A DNA stretch of 64,000 bases, taken from IMG/VR virus record IMGVR_UViG_3300042391_000692, positions 1-64,000 of that record. One strand, given 5' to 3'. Shown piece by piece: positions 38,577 to 46,579 of this stretch. The translations under genes and the position numbers were made by a program. This DNA is from a virus. Position 1 is the stretch's first letter. Each line of letters starts with the position of its first letter. The notes beneath the pieces were generated by a model. The model searched no databases and was not told the origin of the DNA. It was given only the letters and a program-made list of their open reading frames with translations.

Positions 38577-39530
38577 ATGGATTACTCGGTTTTTATTGAT
38601 CAAACATTGACCAAATATAACATTCCCTTTCATGCAGAGTTCAGTGCATATTACACAAACTTTCATCCTGACCGTGGTTGGCCCGTAAAAATGCCCGACA
38701 TTGAGCCAGGCAAATTTTTGGTCTTGCACTTGCCCGACTACATTACTTGGAAAGGTCGTCGCATACTTGAGCTGGAACAAATTGAACAACGTTATGGTGC
38801 TGACGCCAACCGAGTGATTGTACACTATTGGAATCATGGCCTGAGCCGATACTACGCAGGGCCACTCAACATTATTGAGTTTAGCAATCACAATCATGGT
38901 ACTGCAAACAGCCTGCGAGACATTTATCCCGAGTGGAAAGATATTCTAAATCCTCGACGCACAAGATGGCAATGTTTGAACGGTCGCTATTGTCAACATC
39001 GCAGACGTGCGGTGGATGTTCTACAGCACTGGCCTCATGGTGTTCTAAGTTATGGTACAGAAATACCACTACCGGACTGGGGGTATGATCACTACATGGG
39101 TTGTAACAATCAAGAAAACTTTTTAAAATTAAAGTGGGTTTATGAGTCAGCGGCAATCAACATTGTGACTGAAACCATGTATGATGATGCTCCGGGTATT
39201 GTGACTGAAAAAACACAAATGGCTTTTGCCGCAGAACAAATACCCATTGTGATTGGCCACCAAGGTATTGTACAAGACTGTCGTGAACTGGGCTTTGATA
39301 TGTTTGATGATTTGGTAGATACCAGTTACGATATGTTGCCCAATGATATACGAGTAGAAGAAGCCCTGCGCAGAAATCAAGACCTTATCTTGGGTCGCGT
39401 TGACCTTGAACCTTATCGTGCTAGACTACAGCGTAATAGAGTATTCTTGCTTGACGAGTTTCCTGAACGTTGCCGATACAATTATGACCGTCAAGTTGCG
39501 GCCCTGGCCATGCGTCTAGGTACGATTTAA
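38577..39530 (+). CDS. GT10-like glycosyltransferase on the plus strand
   Basis: 317 aa from MDYSVFIDQTLTKYNIPFHA (ATG 38577; no good ribosome site). INIVTETMYDDAPGIVTEKT then QIPIVIGHQGI and LGFDMFDDLVDTSYD correspond to the VTE...ITEKT, PFVIVG and GF..F...DESYD blocks of the protein at 773. The N-terminal half is aromatic without motif. One of only a few rightward genes; its promoter is not visible. Confidence 0.65.
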   Translation: MDYSVFIDQTLTKYNIPFHAEFSAYYTNFHPDRGWPVKMPDIEPGKFLVLHLPDYITWKGRRILELEQIEQRYGADANRVIVHYWNHGLSRYYAGPLNIIEFSNHNHGTANSLRDIYPEWKDILNPRRTRWQCLNGRYCQHRRRAVDVLQHWPHGVLSYGTEIPLPDWGYDHYMGCNNQENFLKLKWVYESAAINIVTETMYDDAPGIVTEKTQMAFAAEQIPIVIGHQGIVQDCRELGFDMFDDLVDTSYDMLPNDIRVEEALRRNQDLILGRVDLEPYRARLQRNRVFLLDEFPERCRYNYDRQVAALAMRLGTI

Positions 39531-39881
39531 ATATCTCAAAAACTTTTCAAGATCGCCGTACAAGGAATACGTTGTGGCTTCCTTGCTACCAAACAATAAT
39601 AGTTTGGGCTTCTTGCCAAGAAAGATGTAGTAAGGACAGGTGAGCTTGCGATCAAATGTTAGCAGTTGGCCTGGCAATGCAGGCATACTAGCAGGAATAT
39701 CAAACTCGTAGTGTGCAATTTCTAACTGACTAAAAACAAAAAAGCCCTCGGCAGTTAAGCGTAAGCCTGCATGTTCGTCGGGATTTTTCCACCACTCTTG
39801 TAGTGCTTGATCTAATGTGGGATTGATCTCCCACTTGAGCTGATCTAATATCTGTTGAGTTAGAGAGATCTTATTGAACAT
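39516..39881 (-). CDS. Hypothetical phage protein, 121 aa
   Basis: MFNKISLTQQILDQLKWEIN; GLRLTAEGFFVFSQLEIAHYE and PYYIFLGKKPKLLLFGSKEA suggest an alpha/beta fold seen in T4-like phages, unnamed. Ends 15 bases inside the convergent GT gene. Confidence 0.68.
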   Translation of the reverse strand: MFNKISLTQQILDQLKWEINPTLDQALQEWWKNPDEHAGLRLTAEGFFVFSQLEIAHYEFDIPASMPALPGQLLTFDRKLTCPYYIFLGKKPKLLLFGSKEATTYSLYGDLEKFLRYLNRT

Positions 39882-40167
39882 TGGGGTACACTTGCGCCCC
39901 TTGCGTCAAGAGCACAACTGTGAATTTGTCGGTCTTGAACTGTGTGTTGAGTTTCTTGGCCAGGTTCTTGGCATGCCCTGGATTTGAAAAGCTGACCTTT
40001 TTGTACTTGGGGCCAGGATATTGAGTCAGTAGATTTGACGTCTTGAGGTTGATGGGTTTGGAATCGTAGAACACCGCCCACACACCTTCTGAAGCCAGTA
40101 CTTGCTCAGTCTTGTATGTTTGTTTGTCAGTGTGCTCAACCAGCACTAATGGCTTGGGTCTACTCAT
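39871..40167 (-). CDS. Hypothetical phage protein, 98 aa
   Basis: MSRPKPLVLVEHTDKQTYKT; short beta-rich protein with GHAKNLAKKLNTQFKTDKF. Overlaps its downstream neighbour by 11 nt. No family recognised. Confidence 0.6.
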   Translation of the reverse strand: MSRPKPLVLVEHTDKQTYKTEQVLASEGVWAVFYDSKPINLKTSNLLTQYPGPKYKKVSFSNPGHAKNLAKKLNTQFKTDKFTVVLLTQGAQVYPNVQ

Positions 40168-40198
40168 CGTTATCTCCGTAGTTTATTTATCTCAAAAA

Positions 40199-40411
40199 CT
40201 ACGTGCTTTTGAAACTCCCACCCACAAGTTCAATCTCAACAACTTCTTCTTTGGCGGCTGGAATTCCACGCAAGATTTCCAAGGTCAGCAACAATTTGGT
40301 AATGTCACTGTGTAAATCCTTGGCATCTCGCAAGGTCATTGTTAAATCGCGTTGATTGCGACTCTCTGCGGCTTTGATAGCGTCAACAAATCGATTTATA
40401 TGCAAGCTCAT
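40199..40411 (-). CDS. Small helical protein, 70 aa
   Basis: MSLHINRFVDAIKAAESRNQ with a C-terminal acidic strand; four-base overlap with the MazG-like gene. T4-like neighbours carry similar unnamed proteins. Confidence 0.62.
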   Translation of the reverse strand: MSLHINRFVDAIKAAESRNQRDLTMTLRDAKDLHSDITKLLLTLEILRGIPAAKEEVVEIELVGGSFKST

Positions 40412-40800
40412 TTTGTTTGCAAGTATGGATCATTTTTGTGAAGATGTGGTTTCAAGTCCGGTGCTGTCCAGCCCACAGGCTTGAGTACCTTGCCATCTTC
40501 GCGCTTGCGAACTTTGCCAGTTTCTCGATCAATCTTGGCAAAGTTAGTGCGCATGACTTCTTTCCAGCCACCTTCAGCGTCCATGCCTGCTGAGTGGATG
40601 GCACCAATTGTCACAACAAGAATATCCAGCAAGGCATCTAAGATTTCTTCATCGTTGTTGTCAACTAGAGCTTGTTTGAGTTCTTTGTGTTCTTCTTCAA
40701 TCAAGGAACAGTACATGTCAAACTGTGTGCCATTGAACTTTTCAACCGACTGGTCGCAGGCCCGCATGAATTTTTCTTGATCACGAAACGGATTGGTCAT
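40408..40800 (-). CDS. MazG-like nucleotide pyrophosphohydrolase
   Basis: 130 aa from MTNPFRDQEKFMRACDQSVE. LIEEEHKELKQAL and EEILDALLDILVV provide the EExxE..12-28..ExxD metal sites of the all-alpha NTP pyrophosphatases. The family hydrolyses dNTPs or ppGpp-like signals, or house-cleans modified nucleotides; in a phage making 7-deaza-dG this could matter. The frame upstream of the ATG lies within the preceding gene and is not used. Confidence 0.82.
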   Translation of the reverse strand: MTNPFRDQEKFMRACDQSVEKFNGTQFDMYCSLIEEEHKELKQALVDNNDEEILDALLDILVVTIGAIHSAGMDAEGGWKEVMRTNFAKIDRETGKVRKREDGKVLKPVGWTAPDLKPHLHKNDPYLQTK

Positions 40801-41233
40801 TTGCTTCTTCTTTGGTATGGAAAGGACCTGCATACTTGTAGCGTTGCAAGGTAATGAGCTTGGGGTGCTGTATAGTCTTCCAAGTTCGATGTTGTTTAAC
40901 ACTATACCAACCTGCCGCATACCAGCTCTTGCTTTTGTTGTCACGAGTGAACAATGGTAACTTTAACTGTACATTCCACAAGGGATTGTACACTTGTCCA
41001 GTAACTTCAAAGCCATGAACAATGTTGGCCGGTACTGGGTGAGATTCTACTAAAGGTTCAAACTCAATATTGGCCGCTTGACGGGCCATTTTGATAGTTT
41101 TGTATTGTGCTACGCTATCGTTAATTCGTATGGTGCAGTTACCATTCTCGGCTACTTCAAGTTGACCAACCTTGCGGTTATCCTGCTTGAGTATCCAAAA
41201 CTGGTTCTCTACTACGGGTTTGGCTAATATCAT
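40781..41233 (-). CDS. Conserved phage protein of 150 aa
   Basis: MILAKPVVENQFWILKQDNR; two-part layout with HPVPANIVHGFEVTGQVYNP and LPLFTRDNKSKSWYAAGWY, recalled from many T4-like cyano- and marine phages, no role known. Overlaps the nuclease gene by 56 nt. Confidence 0.72.
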   Translation of the reverse strand: MILAKPVVENQFWILKQDNRKVGQLEVAENGNCTIRINDSVAQYKTIKMARQAANIEFEPLVESHPVPANIVHGFEVTGQVYNPLWNVQLKLPLFTRDNKSKSWYAAGWYSVKQHRTWKTIQHPKLITLQRYKYAGPFHTKEEANDQSVS

Positions 41234-42227
41234 CTAGTACTCCTTTATATGTTTCGTTGAGCCAACGACTAACTTGATCTGCATTGTCACTAAGTTTGGT
41301 CAGCTCGTATTTGCCACAGAACTTTAGAAAGTGTGCGCCTACCATGCCTACATCCTTGTGTGAAATTTGTTCATGGATGCAAGAATCCACTGTGGCTTTG
41401 ATATCTGCAGGTTGTGCTGTAAGATCAACCAAGGTACAATTACGCTCGTAGTCATCCAACACACGATGTTCTTCACCATTGTGGTCAGTCCAACGTTGCA
41501 ACATTAGATTGTTCCACGAGTAGCCTTTTTTGTCTCGATCCCCATAGGCTTCCTCGAGACCAACTTTATTCTTTGTGCCTTTAGTACGTACTCCCGGATA
41601 TGCAGAAAAGACATTGTCGGATGTGTCTCCACGCATACACTTCTCAAATAACAGCCAGGATGGATCCGGAATCGTTTTTGGCTGTTTAGTTTTCTTATCA
41701 TTGACACGGTTACCTTTAGCATCAAATATGCCCTCCAGAGTAAGTAGTTCATCTGAGATACCATTGTACTGCGTGACATTGGCGGCCAATAACTGTACAA
41801 AGTCAGTGTCTGAGCTTACGATTGTGTGTTCATCTTGGGGGTGTAATGCAATCCAACGTGCTATGATATCATCTGCTTCAGCAGTGGCACAACGGATAAC
41901 GCTACAATTTGTTTTTGCAGACAAGTATTTAGTCAGCTCATCATACGTTTCCCAGAACAGCTTGTCCTCTTCTGCTTCTGTTTCAGTCATTGCACCACGT
42001 GCTACTGCTCGGTTTGCTTTGTAAGGCTTGTAAAAATCCTTGCGCCAGCTACGACCTTCCAGTGCGAATACAACATGGTCTGCTTGAAAACGCTTGGCCA
42101 CTTTGTTGGCAGCCATGATTGTGACATGCAGGGCAAAGCCCAGTTTGGTCCATGTGTCGCTGGCACGATGTGCGCTGTGGCGAGCACGAAAAAACATGTT
42201 GGCAGTGTCAATCAGTAGGTATTTCAT
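41178..42227 (-). CDS. 5'-3' flap exonuclease (T4 RNase H-like)
   Basis: 349 aa. N-terminal LLIDTANMFFRAR with the first catalytic Asp, then AEADDIIARW (D/E cluster), SSDTDFVQLL and GDTSDNV, in the order of the FEN/PIN-like nucleases; the helical arch with basic residues is around 60-85. It removes RNA primers and flaps during lagging-strand synthesis. Directly upstream of an SGNH gene with ATGA-like overlap. Confidence 0.9.
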   Translation of the reverse strand: MKYLLIDTANMFFRARHSAHRASDTWTKLGFALHVTIMAANKVAKRFQADHVVFALEGRSWRKDFYKPYKANRAVARGAMTETEAEEDKLFWETYDELTKYLSAKTNCSVIRCATAEADDIIARWIALHPQDEHTIVSSDTDFVQLLAANVTQYNGISDELLTLEGIFDAKGNRVNDKKTKQPKTIPDPSWLLFEKCMRGDTSDNVFSAYPGVRTKGTKNKVGLEEAYGDRDKKGYSWNNLMLQRWTDHNGEEHRVLDDYERNCTLVDLTAQPADIKATVDSCIHEQISHKDVGMVGAHFLKFCGKYELTKLSDNADQVSRWLNETYKGVLDDISQTRSREPVLDTQAG

Positions 42228-42936
42228 TTGTGGAAATCAAGTTGTTATCGTTGATGTATTGTAACACATAATCAGCCCAAAGTCTATGACTTTTGGCATC
42301 AAAGTGATAACTTGCGGCATTTGCGTATGTGCCACCGTTGTTTATTAGCCAATTATGGTAGGATTCTTCCCGAATATATGGGTGCATATAATTCTTACCC
42401 CAATTATAGTGATTTTGGATATCACTGAATGTACTATGCCCGTTAAAGAACAAGTGGCGTATACCTTGTTCTTTAAGATATTGGTGCATGGTCCAAATCT
42501 TGTTGTGTGCCTCGGGAGTCTTGATATTCCAATCTACACTAATCACAAAGTGTTTATAACGTTCTTGTAACTCATCTGGTACAGTATCTATGCCCGATGC
42601 ATTGACCTGATACCACTTTCCATTGTGAAGCCATTCTTCACGTTCCCATGTAGTCCACTGCAACACCATAAAGGTGTCTTGAAGTTTATCAGGGTTGTTT
42701 TCTATCCAGTTTAGTGTAGTTCGGATTGTGCGGTCATTACTACCACCCGAGCTGGCTTCACAAACTAATTCAGCACTTAACTTGTCAGCAACACGCTTAC
42801 CATAACTGACTGCTAGATTAGCAGGATGTGGTTCGGTGCCCATCTTCCATAGTTGTCCATCATCGCAAGCCCATGCATGAGGAACAGCGGCTTCGGCCCC
42901 CGCAGAGTGACTGCAACCATTCACATACAGTATCAT
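42208..42936 (-). CDS. SGNH-like hydrolase, paralog 2
   Basis: 242 aa. Block I NGCSHSAG at the start, SSGGSNDRTIRTTL (oxyanion Asn block) near 60, and the late FDAKSHRLWADY for the DxxH-like end. Paralogous to the proteins at 6335, 43831 and 45389. Placed beside a cytidylyltransferase, which supports sugar or polyol-phosphate chemistry, by inference. Confidence 0.62.
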   Translation of the reverse strand: MILYVNGCSHSAGAEAAVPHAWACDDGQLWKMGTEPHPANLAVSYGKRVADKLSAELVCEASSGGSNDRTIRTTLNWIENNPDKLQDTFMVLQWTTWEREEWLHNGKWYQVNASGIDTVPDELQERYKHFVISVDWNIKTPEAHNKIWTMHQYLKEQGIRHLFFNGHSTFSDIQNHYNWGKNYMHPYIREESYHNWLINNGGTYANAASYHFDAKSHRLWADYVLQYINDNNLISTNEIPTD

Positions 42937-43409
42937 TTTTGTGGTGATACTTTTTCAGACTCTGCGGCAACCACACGTTTGCGCAGGCTTGAGCTTGAAA
43001 AACTATGATCACGCTTGTTGTAAACGTGTTCAATTTGACGTCCGTGTCCTTCGCTACGACCAGTAAAGTTGGTATCTTCGTATTCTTCTCCAAGGATCCG
43101 CACATCAAGTGGCAGTGTAAGGATCAAGTCGATCAAATCTTGTTCTGTGGTGTACACAACAATTTCATCTACAAAACGGCAAGCACTCAATTGAATCTGA
43201 CGCTCGATGATACTTTGCACCGGGGGATTTTTAACACCCGGGCGATCAATTGATGCATCAGTTTGCAGGCCTGCAATCAAGTAATCACAATGATTCTTGG
43301 CTTCTGCTAACATAGCAATATGCCCTGCATGTAGCATGTCAAATTGACTGAATGTGATGCCGATTTTTTTACCCTCGGCTTTGAGTTCTTTGATGTGATT
43401 GAATATCAT
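42933..43409 (-). CDS. Cytidylyltransferase-like nucleotidyltransferase
   Basis: 158 aa. HAGHIAML is the HxGH motif (residues 27-34 region), SSLRKR the late ISSS/TRxR equivalent, as in glycerol-3-phosphate or ethanolamine-phosphate cytidylyltransferases and RfaE. It activates a phosphorylated alcohol or sugar with CTP/ATP. ATGA overlaps both sides place it in an operon with SGNH and a hypothetical gene. Confidence 0.88.
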   Translation of the reverse strand: MIFNHIKELKAEGKKIGITFSQFDMLHAGHIAMLAEAKNHCDYLIAGLQTDASIDRPGVKNPPVQSIIERQIQLSACRFVDEIVVYTTEQDLIDLILTLPLDVRILGEEYEDTNFTGRSEGHGRQIEHVYNKRDHSFSSSSLRKRVVAAESEKVSPQK

Positions 43410-43798
43410 GATACTTCACTCCGTCCGTTACCAATATCTGTAGTCTTAACATATATGCCCGATTGTCGCATGGCTTGCTCTTGTTCCCAAGTTTCCATTA
43501 CAACGTGTCTACACACATTTTGGAACCAACGATCTACAATCTCTCCGTCGGTGTCTGTAGGCTTCATCATGTAGCCGGCTTTGACCAAGCGAGCCACAAA
43601 GATTTCATTCCAGTCTAGTTCAAATGCACCTTGATGCAAGTTGTTTGGATCCACATCCATACTCAGCACAGCTACATAAGGTTCACCTTTTTCGGTAGCA
43701 ATCTGCTTGGCAGACTTTTCAGTTGCCTTAGTTACTCGTGGTGTTTTTTCTGTACGCACTGGCGGCGGTGCAACTTTTTTCTTTAACCAATCAAACAT
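43406..43798 (-). CDS. Hypothetical phage protein, 130 aa
   Basis: From MFDWLKKKVAPPPVRTEKTP; GGAG lies nine bases before. A basic linker precedes ATEKGEPYVAVLSMDVDPNN, an unnamed pattern common in T4-like marine phages. Confidence 0.7.
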   Translation of the reverse strand: MFDWLKKKVAPPPVRTEKTPRVTKATEKSAKQIATEKGEPYVAVLSMDVDPNNLHQGAFELDWNEIFVARLVKAGYMMKPTDTDGEIVDRWFQNVCRHVVMETWEQEQAMRQSGIYVKTTDIGNGRSEVS

Positions 43799-43830
43799 TT
43801 CAAATGCTCCATCCAAATACATTATTCAAT

Positions 43831-44571
43831 TTACCCATTTAATGGGTGTATCCAATCTTTCAACATTACAGCAAAATTTTTATGCCCTTGCTCACTTAAA
43901 TGTCCAGTAACTGGATGACTGGCTGCATCGTTTTGTTGAGCCCATTGTAACATACAAAAATCATGTAACTGATGAATATTTTTGTTTTCAGAACACCACT
44001 TGACTTGGTGCAATGATTCAATATAAGGAAAACTCTGTATAGGTATTTCGATATTTTTAGCTGCCGAAAAACAAAAAAACTCACAACCCAATGACTTGAT
44101 AGTGTGTGCCAGCATGTACAAATCTGTATAAAAATCTGTCAGTTGCTTGTGAACAAACAGATCTTCAGATATCAAACACTTTTGTTCTATAGTAGCTTCT
44201 CCTAACGAAGTAAGAACATCTAACGTTACTAACTTTGGCTGAAGATGATCCGGAGCAGAAGTACGATCTGGAATTCGTCCTATAACTCGTGGATTATTAC
44301 CGTAATACCATACTTCGATCCGTCTAATAAAACTCCATCCTATAATAACTAGTGGATTTGAAAAAGTTTTTTTTAATTCTAATAAATTTTCAAGAGTGCT
44401 TCTTACAATCCGTTTGTTATTACTACCGGCTTTTGCAATATTAATAATTGGTATAGCTAAACTCTCAGCTAAAAATTCACTGTACACTCTGTGTTCAGGA
44501 GTTAATTGACTGTAACTATCACCGTTTACTAACACGCAATCAAACATCACTTGCCCCAGCCGTTGCCCCAA
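43831..44571 (-). CDS. SGNH-like hydrolase, paralog 3
   Basis: 246 aa. VLVNGDSYSQL holds the GDS nucleophile block; AGSNNKRIVRSTL is the oxyanion Asn block, matching paralog 2. The last block (HPVTGHLSEQGH) supplies the C-terminal His. DNA here is notably A/T-richer than its neighbours, which hints at separate acquisition. Downstream of queE. Confidence 0.6.
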   Translation of the reverse strand: MGQRLGQVMFDCVLVNGDSYSQLTPEHRVYSEFLAESLAIPIINIAKAGSNNKRIVRSTLENLLELKKTFSNPLVIIGWSFIRRIEVWYYGNNPRVIGRIPDRTSAPDHLQPKLVTLDVLTSLGEATIEQKCLISEDLFVHKQLTDFYTDLYMLAHTIKSLGCEFFCFSAAKNIEIPIQSFPYIESLHQVKWCSENKNIHQLHDFCMLQWAQQNDAASHPVTGHLSEQGHKNFAVMLKDWIHPLNG

Positions 44572-45392
44572 AGATCAACGTGCAGTCGGGGACTGTACCA
44601 GTAACCACGTTTGAGTGCTTCGTCAGCAACGTTGATACGATTACCATCATACACTGACACCACACCGCCCACAGGCATCACAAACACAGGACCAGCAAAG
44701 TCACGCAAGCGATATTCATCCACGGCACGATCCAACTCGTCAAAGTCTTCCATCTTTTCAACCACAAATTTAAGATATGTGACACCTGAGGTTTCGTAGT
44801 CCCACACAATCTCGGGCTTGATAGCATCTTCCCAGGTCTCACCACTGACACTGAGCTTGGGGCTAACTGAAAATGTAATTTCACCATGCCAGCCACGCAG
44901 ATACTCTTTGAAGTCTCTATGAAGTTCTTGGGTGCCGTTGGTTTCAAAAGTGATGTGTCGCAGTCCATTACGATGCAACACATCCAACAACTCTGGATAG
45001 GCTTTTTGCCAGCCCAACAGCGGCTCACCGCCAGTGATCACAAGATGCACAGGATTGCCATTGGGTTGCAACCAATGCTGGTGCGGCAACAATGCTGTGA
45101 TTTTTTCAACTAGTTCTTCAACTTTGTAGGTGGGGCTTAGATGTTTGAATGCTGGATGCCATGAAGCATAGCTGTCACAGCCAGTGTTTACCAGCGGAAG
45201 TTCTTCAAACGTCTTGTACAGACTCACAGTCTTTGCAACTTCGTCCGCTTCGGGACTCTTCTTACCGGGCTTGCAGCCAAACCCCGAGCAGGTAAAGTTG
45301 CATCCAAACATACGCAAGAACACGCTGGGAACACCAACATAGCGTCCTTCGCCTTGTGCTGAATAAAATAATTCGCTTACTTTAAATTTCAT
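44547..45392 (-). CDS. queE: 7-carboxy-7-deazaguanine synthase QueE
   Basis: 281 aa. Radical SAM enzyme converting CPH4 to CDG in 7-deazaguanine synthesis. FYSAQGEG (substrate loop) and TGGEPLL (SAM site) are canonical. The cluster cysteines are C31 and C35 in GCNFTC, but the third appears to be C72 in TGCDSYASWHP, giving CX3CX36C instead of CX3CX2C; C40 is an alternative. Own promoter at 45459-45487. Works with FolE and QueD encoded further upstream in the genome. Confidence 0.9.
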   Translation of the reverse strand: MKFKVSELFYSAQGEGRYVGVPSVFLRMFGCNFTCSGFGCKPGKKSPEADEVAKTVSLYKTFEELPLVNTGCDSYASWHPAFKHLSPTYKVEELVEKITALLPHQHWLQPNGNPVHLVITGGEPLLGWQKAYPELLDVLHRNGLRHITFETNGTQELHRDFKEYLRGWHGEITFSVSPKLSVSGETWEDAIKPEIVWDYETSGVTYLKFVVEKMEDFDELDRAVDEYRLRDFAGPVFVMPVGGVVSVYDGNRINVADEALKRGYWYSPRLHVDLWGNGWGK

Positions 45393-46048
45393 AGTCTTGT
45401 TACCTTTGTCATTCCCGACTTGCGGGGATCTTTATTTAGATTGATACTCTCTTCATGCATTATAACACGAGTAGATTGTTTTGTCACCCAGCCAGGCAAT
45501 ACTGCATCCAAATAGGCCAAATGCTCCGCAGGGCTGGGATGTGGATCACCGTTTCTGTTGGGCCAACTGTTTTGAAACATCACGTTTTGATAGCTAGGCA
45601 AAATGCAATCTACAACATCTTGATAGATATTTAGAGAATTGAAATGATCCATGGATAAAAATTTCCATTGCACTTGCCGGGTTTCTAACAATGTTTTTAC
45701 TGCTTTGATATAAGCTAGGGTTTTTATTAACAGGCCTCTCTCATCAACGTGTGACGCAAGGTAGTCTTTGTTGTATATCGGGCAACTAAACATATTGCCT
45801 AATGTGTGCCAGCGGTCGTTAACATATCTATCTTCTCGTGTGGCAGTAGTCCAACATACTATCACAGTATCTTGCGGGCCAAATTGCTGACGCTGATCGG
45901 CTTCCATCACGCTGTTGAATATAAATTCGTTGCCTGCCCCGCTCTGTCCCCAGTTTTCAAAATAATCAAATTCTGGGGCAAGGCAGTCGGCCCAGGTGCT
46001 CCAACGATAGTTAGTAAAACTGCAACCAAATGCAAACAGTCTTTGCAT
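45389..46048 (-). CDS. SGNH-like hydrolase, paralog 4
   Basis: 219 aa. LFAFGCSFTNYRW (block I), GQSGAGNEFIFN (oxyanion block) and GDPHPSPAEH (DxxH) are in SGNH order. Four-base overlap with queE. Promoter of queE lies in its 3' end. Confidence 0.65.
   Translation of the reverse strand: MQRLFAFGCSFTNYRWSTWADCLAPEFDYFENWGQSGAGNEFIFNSVMEADQRQQFGPQDTVIVCWTTATREDRYVNDRWHTLGNMFSCPIYNKDYLASHVDERGLLIKTLAYIKAVKTLLETRQVQWKFLSMDHFNSLNIYQDVVDCILPSYQNVMFQNSWPNRNGDPHPSPAEHLAYLDAVLPGWVTKQSTRVIMHEESINLNKDPRKSGMTKVTRL
45459..45487 (-). promoter_or_regulatory. Promoter of queE
   Basis: Minus strand GTGACA, 17 bp, TATAAT. Confidence 0.72.
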
Positions 46049-46051
46049 GTA

Positions 46052-46579
46052 TCAATTGTTCCACCAGTTTTCCCAGGGAAACACTATCCACTCATCACGT
46101 TCACGTTTGTTGATCTGTTTGGCATGGTAGTTGACTCTGGTCATAGAGTTGCTGGCAGCGTTGTTGTATAAACAAGCAACTCGAACATTGTGACCCCAGA
46201 TACTGTTCCAGTCTGGGTCATTTGGCATGCAACCACTGGGCCAATCCTCGCGGATCCAGTTTAGGGTTGCCCCACTGTCATTGATGTCATCTACAATTAA
46301 AATATTTTTTCTAAGCTCGGGCACACTCTTGCCATCTTGGTAGCCAAATGCATCCTCGGCCATCCAAAGATTACTTTCACACTCGCCGCCATCACGCAGG
46401 CTAATTTTGAGTGTTTCCATTCTGCAATGTAGATAGTGCGCTATCATAGTAGCGGGCACTAGGCCGCCTTTGGTTATCCCAACAATATAATCAGGATACC
46501 ACTGATCCGAGTGCAGTTCCCTGCACAAGGTTTGTACCTGTTGTTCCACGTCTTGCCATGTTAGATGCGTTTGTATCAT
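46052..46579 (-). CDS. Phosphoribosyltransferase-family protein
   Basis: 175 aa. The PRPP-binding loop NILIVDDINDSGATL (about residues 88-102) and an early YIVGITKGG match type I phosphoribosyltransferases such as xanthine/guanine and queuine-salvage-related members. Could salvage a purine or deazapurine base, fitting the queE neighbour. Starts 89 nt inside the radical SAM gene, a long but plausible overlap. Confidence 0.85.
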   Translation of the reverse strand: MIQTHLTWQDVEQQVQTLCRELHSDQWYPDYIVGITKGGLVPATMIAHYLHCRMETLKISLRDGGECESNLWMAEDAFGYQDGKSVPELRKNILIVDDINDSGATLNWIREDWPSGCMPNDPDWNSIWGHNVRVACLYNNAASNSMTRVNYHAKQINKRERDEWIVFPWENWWNN

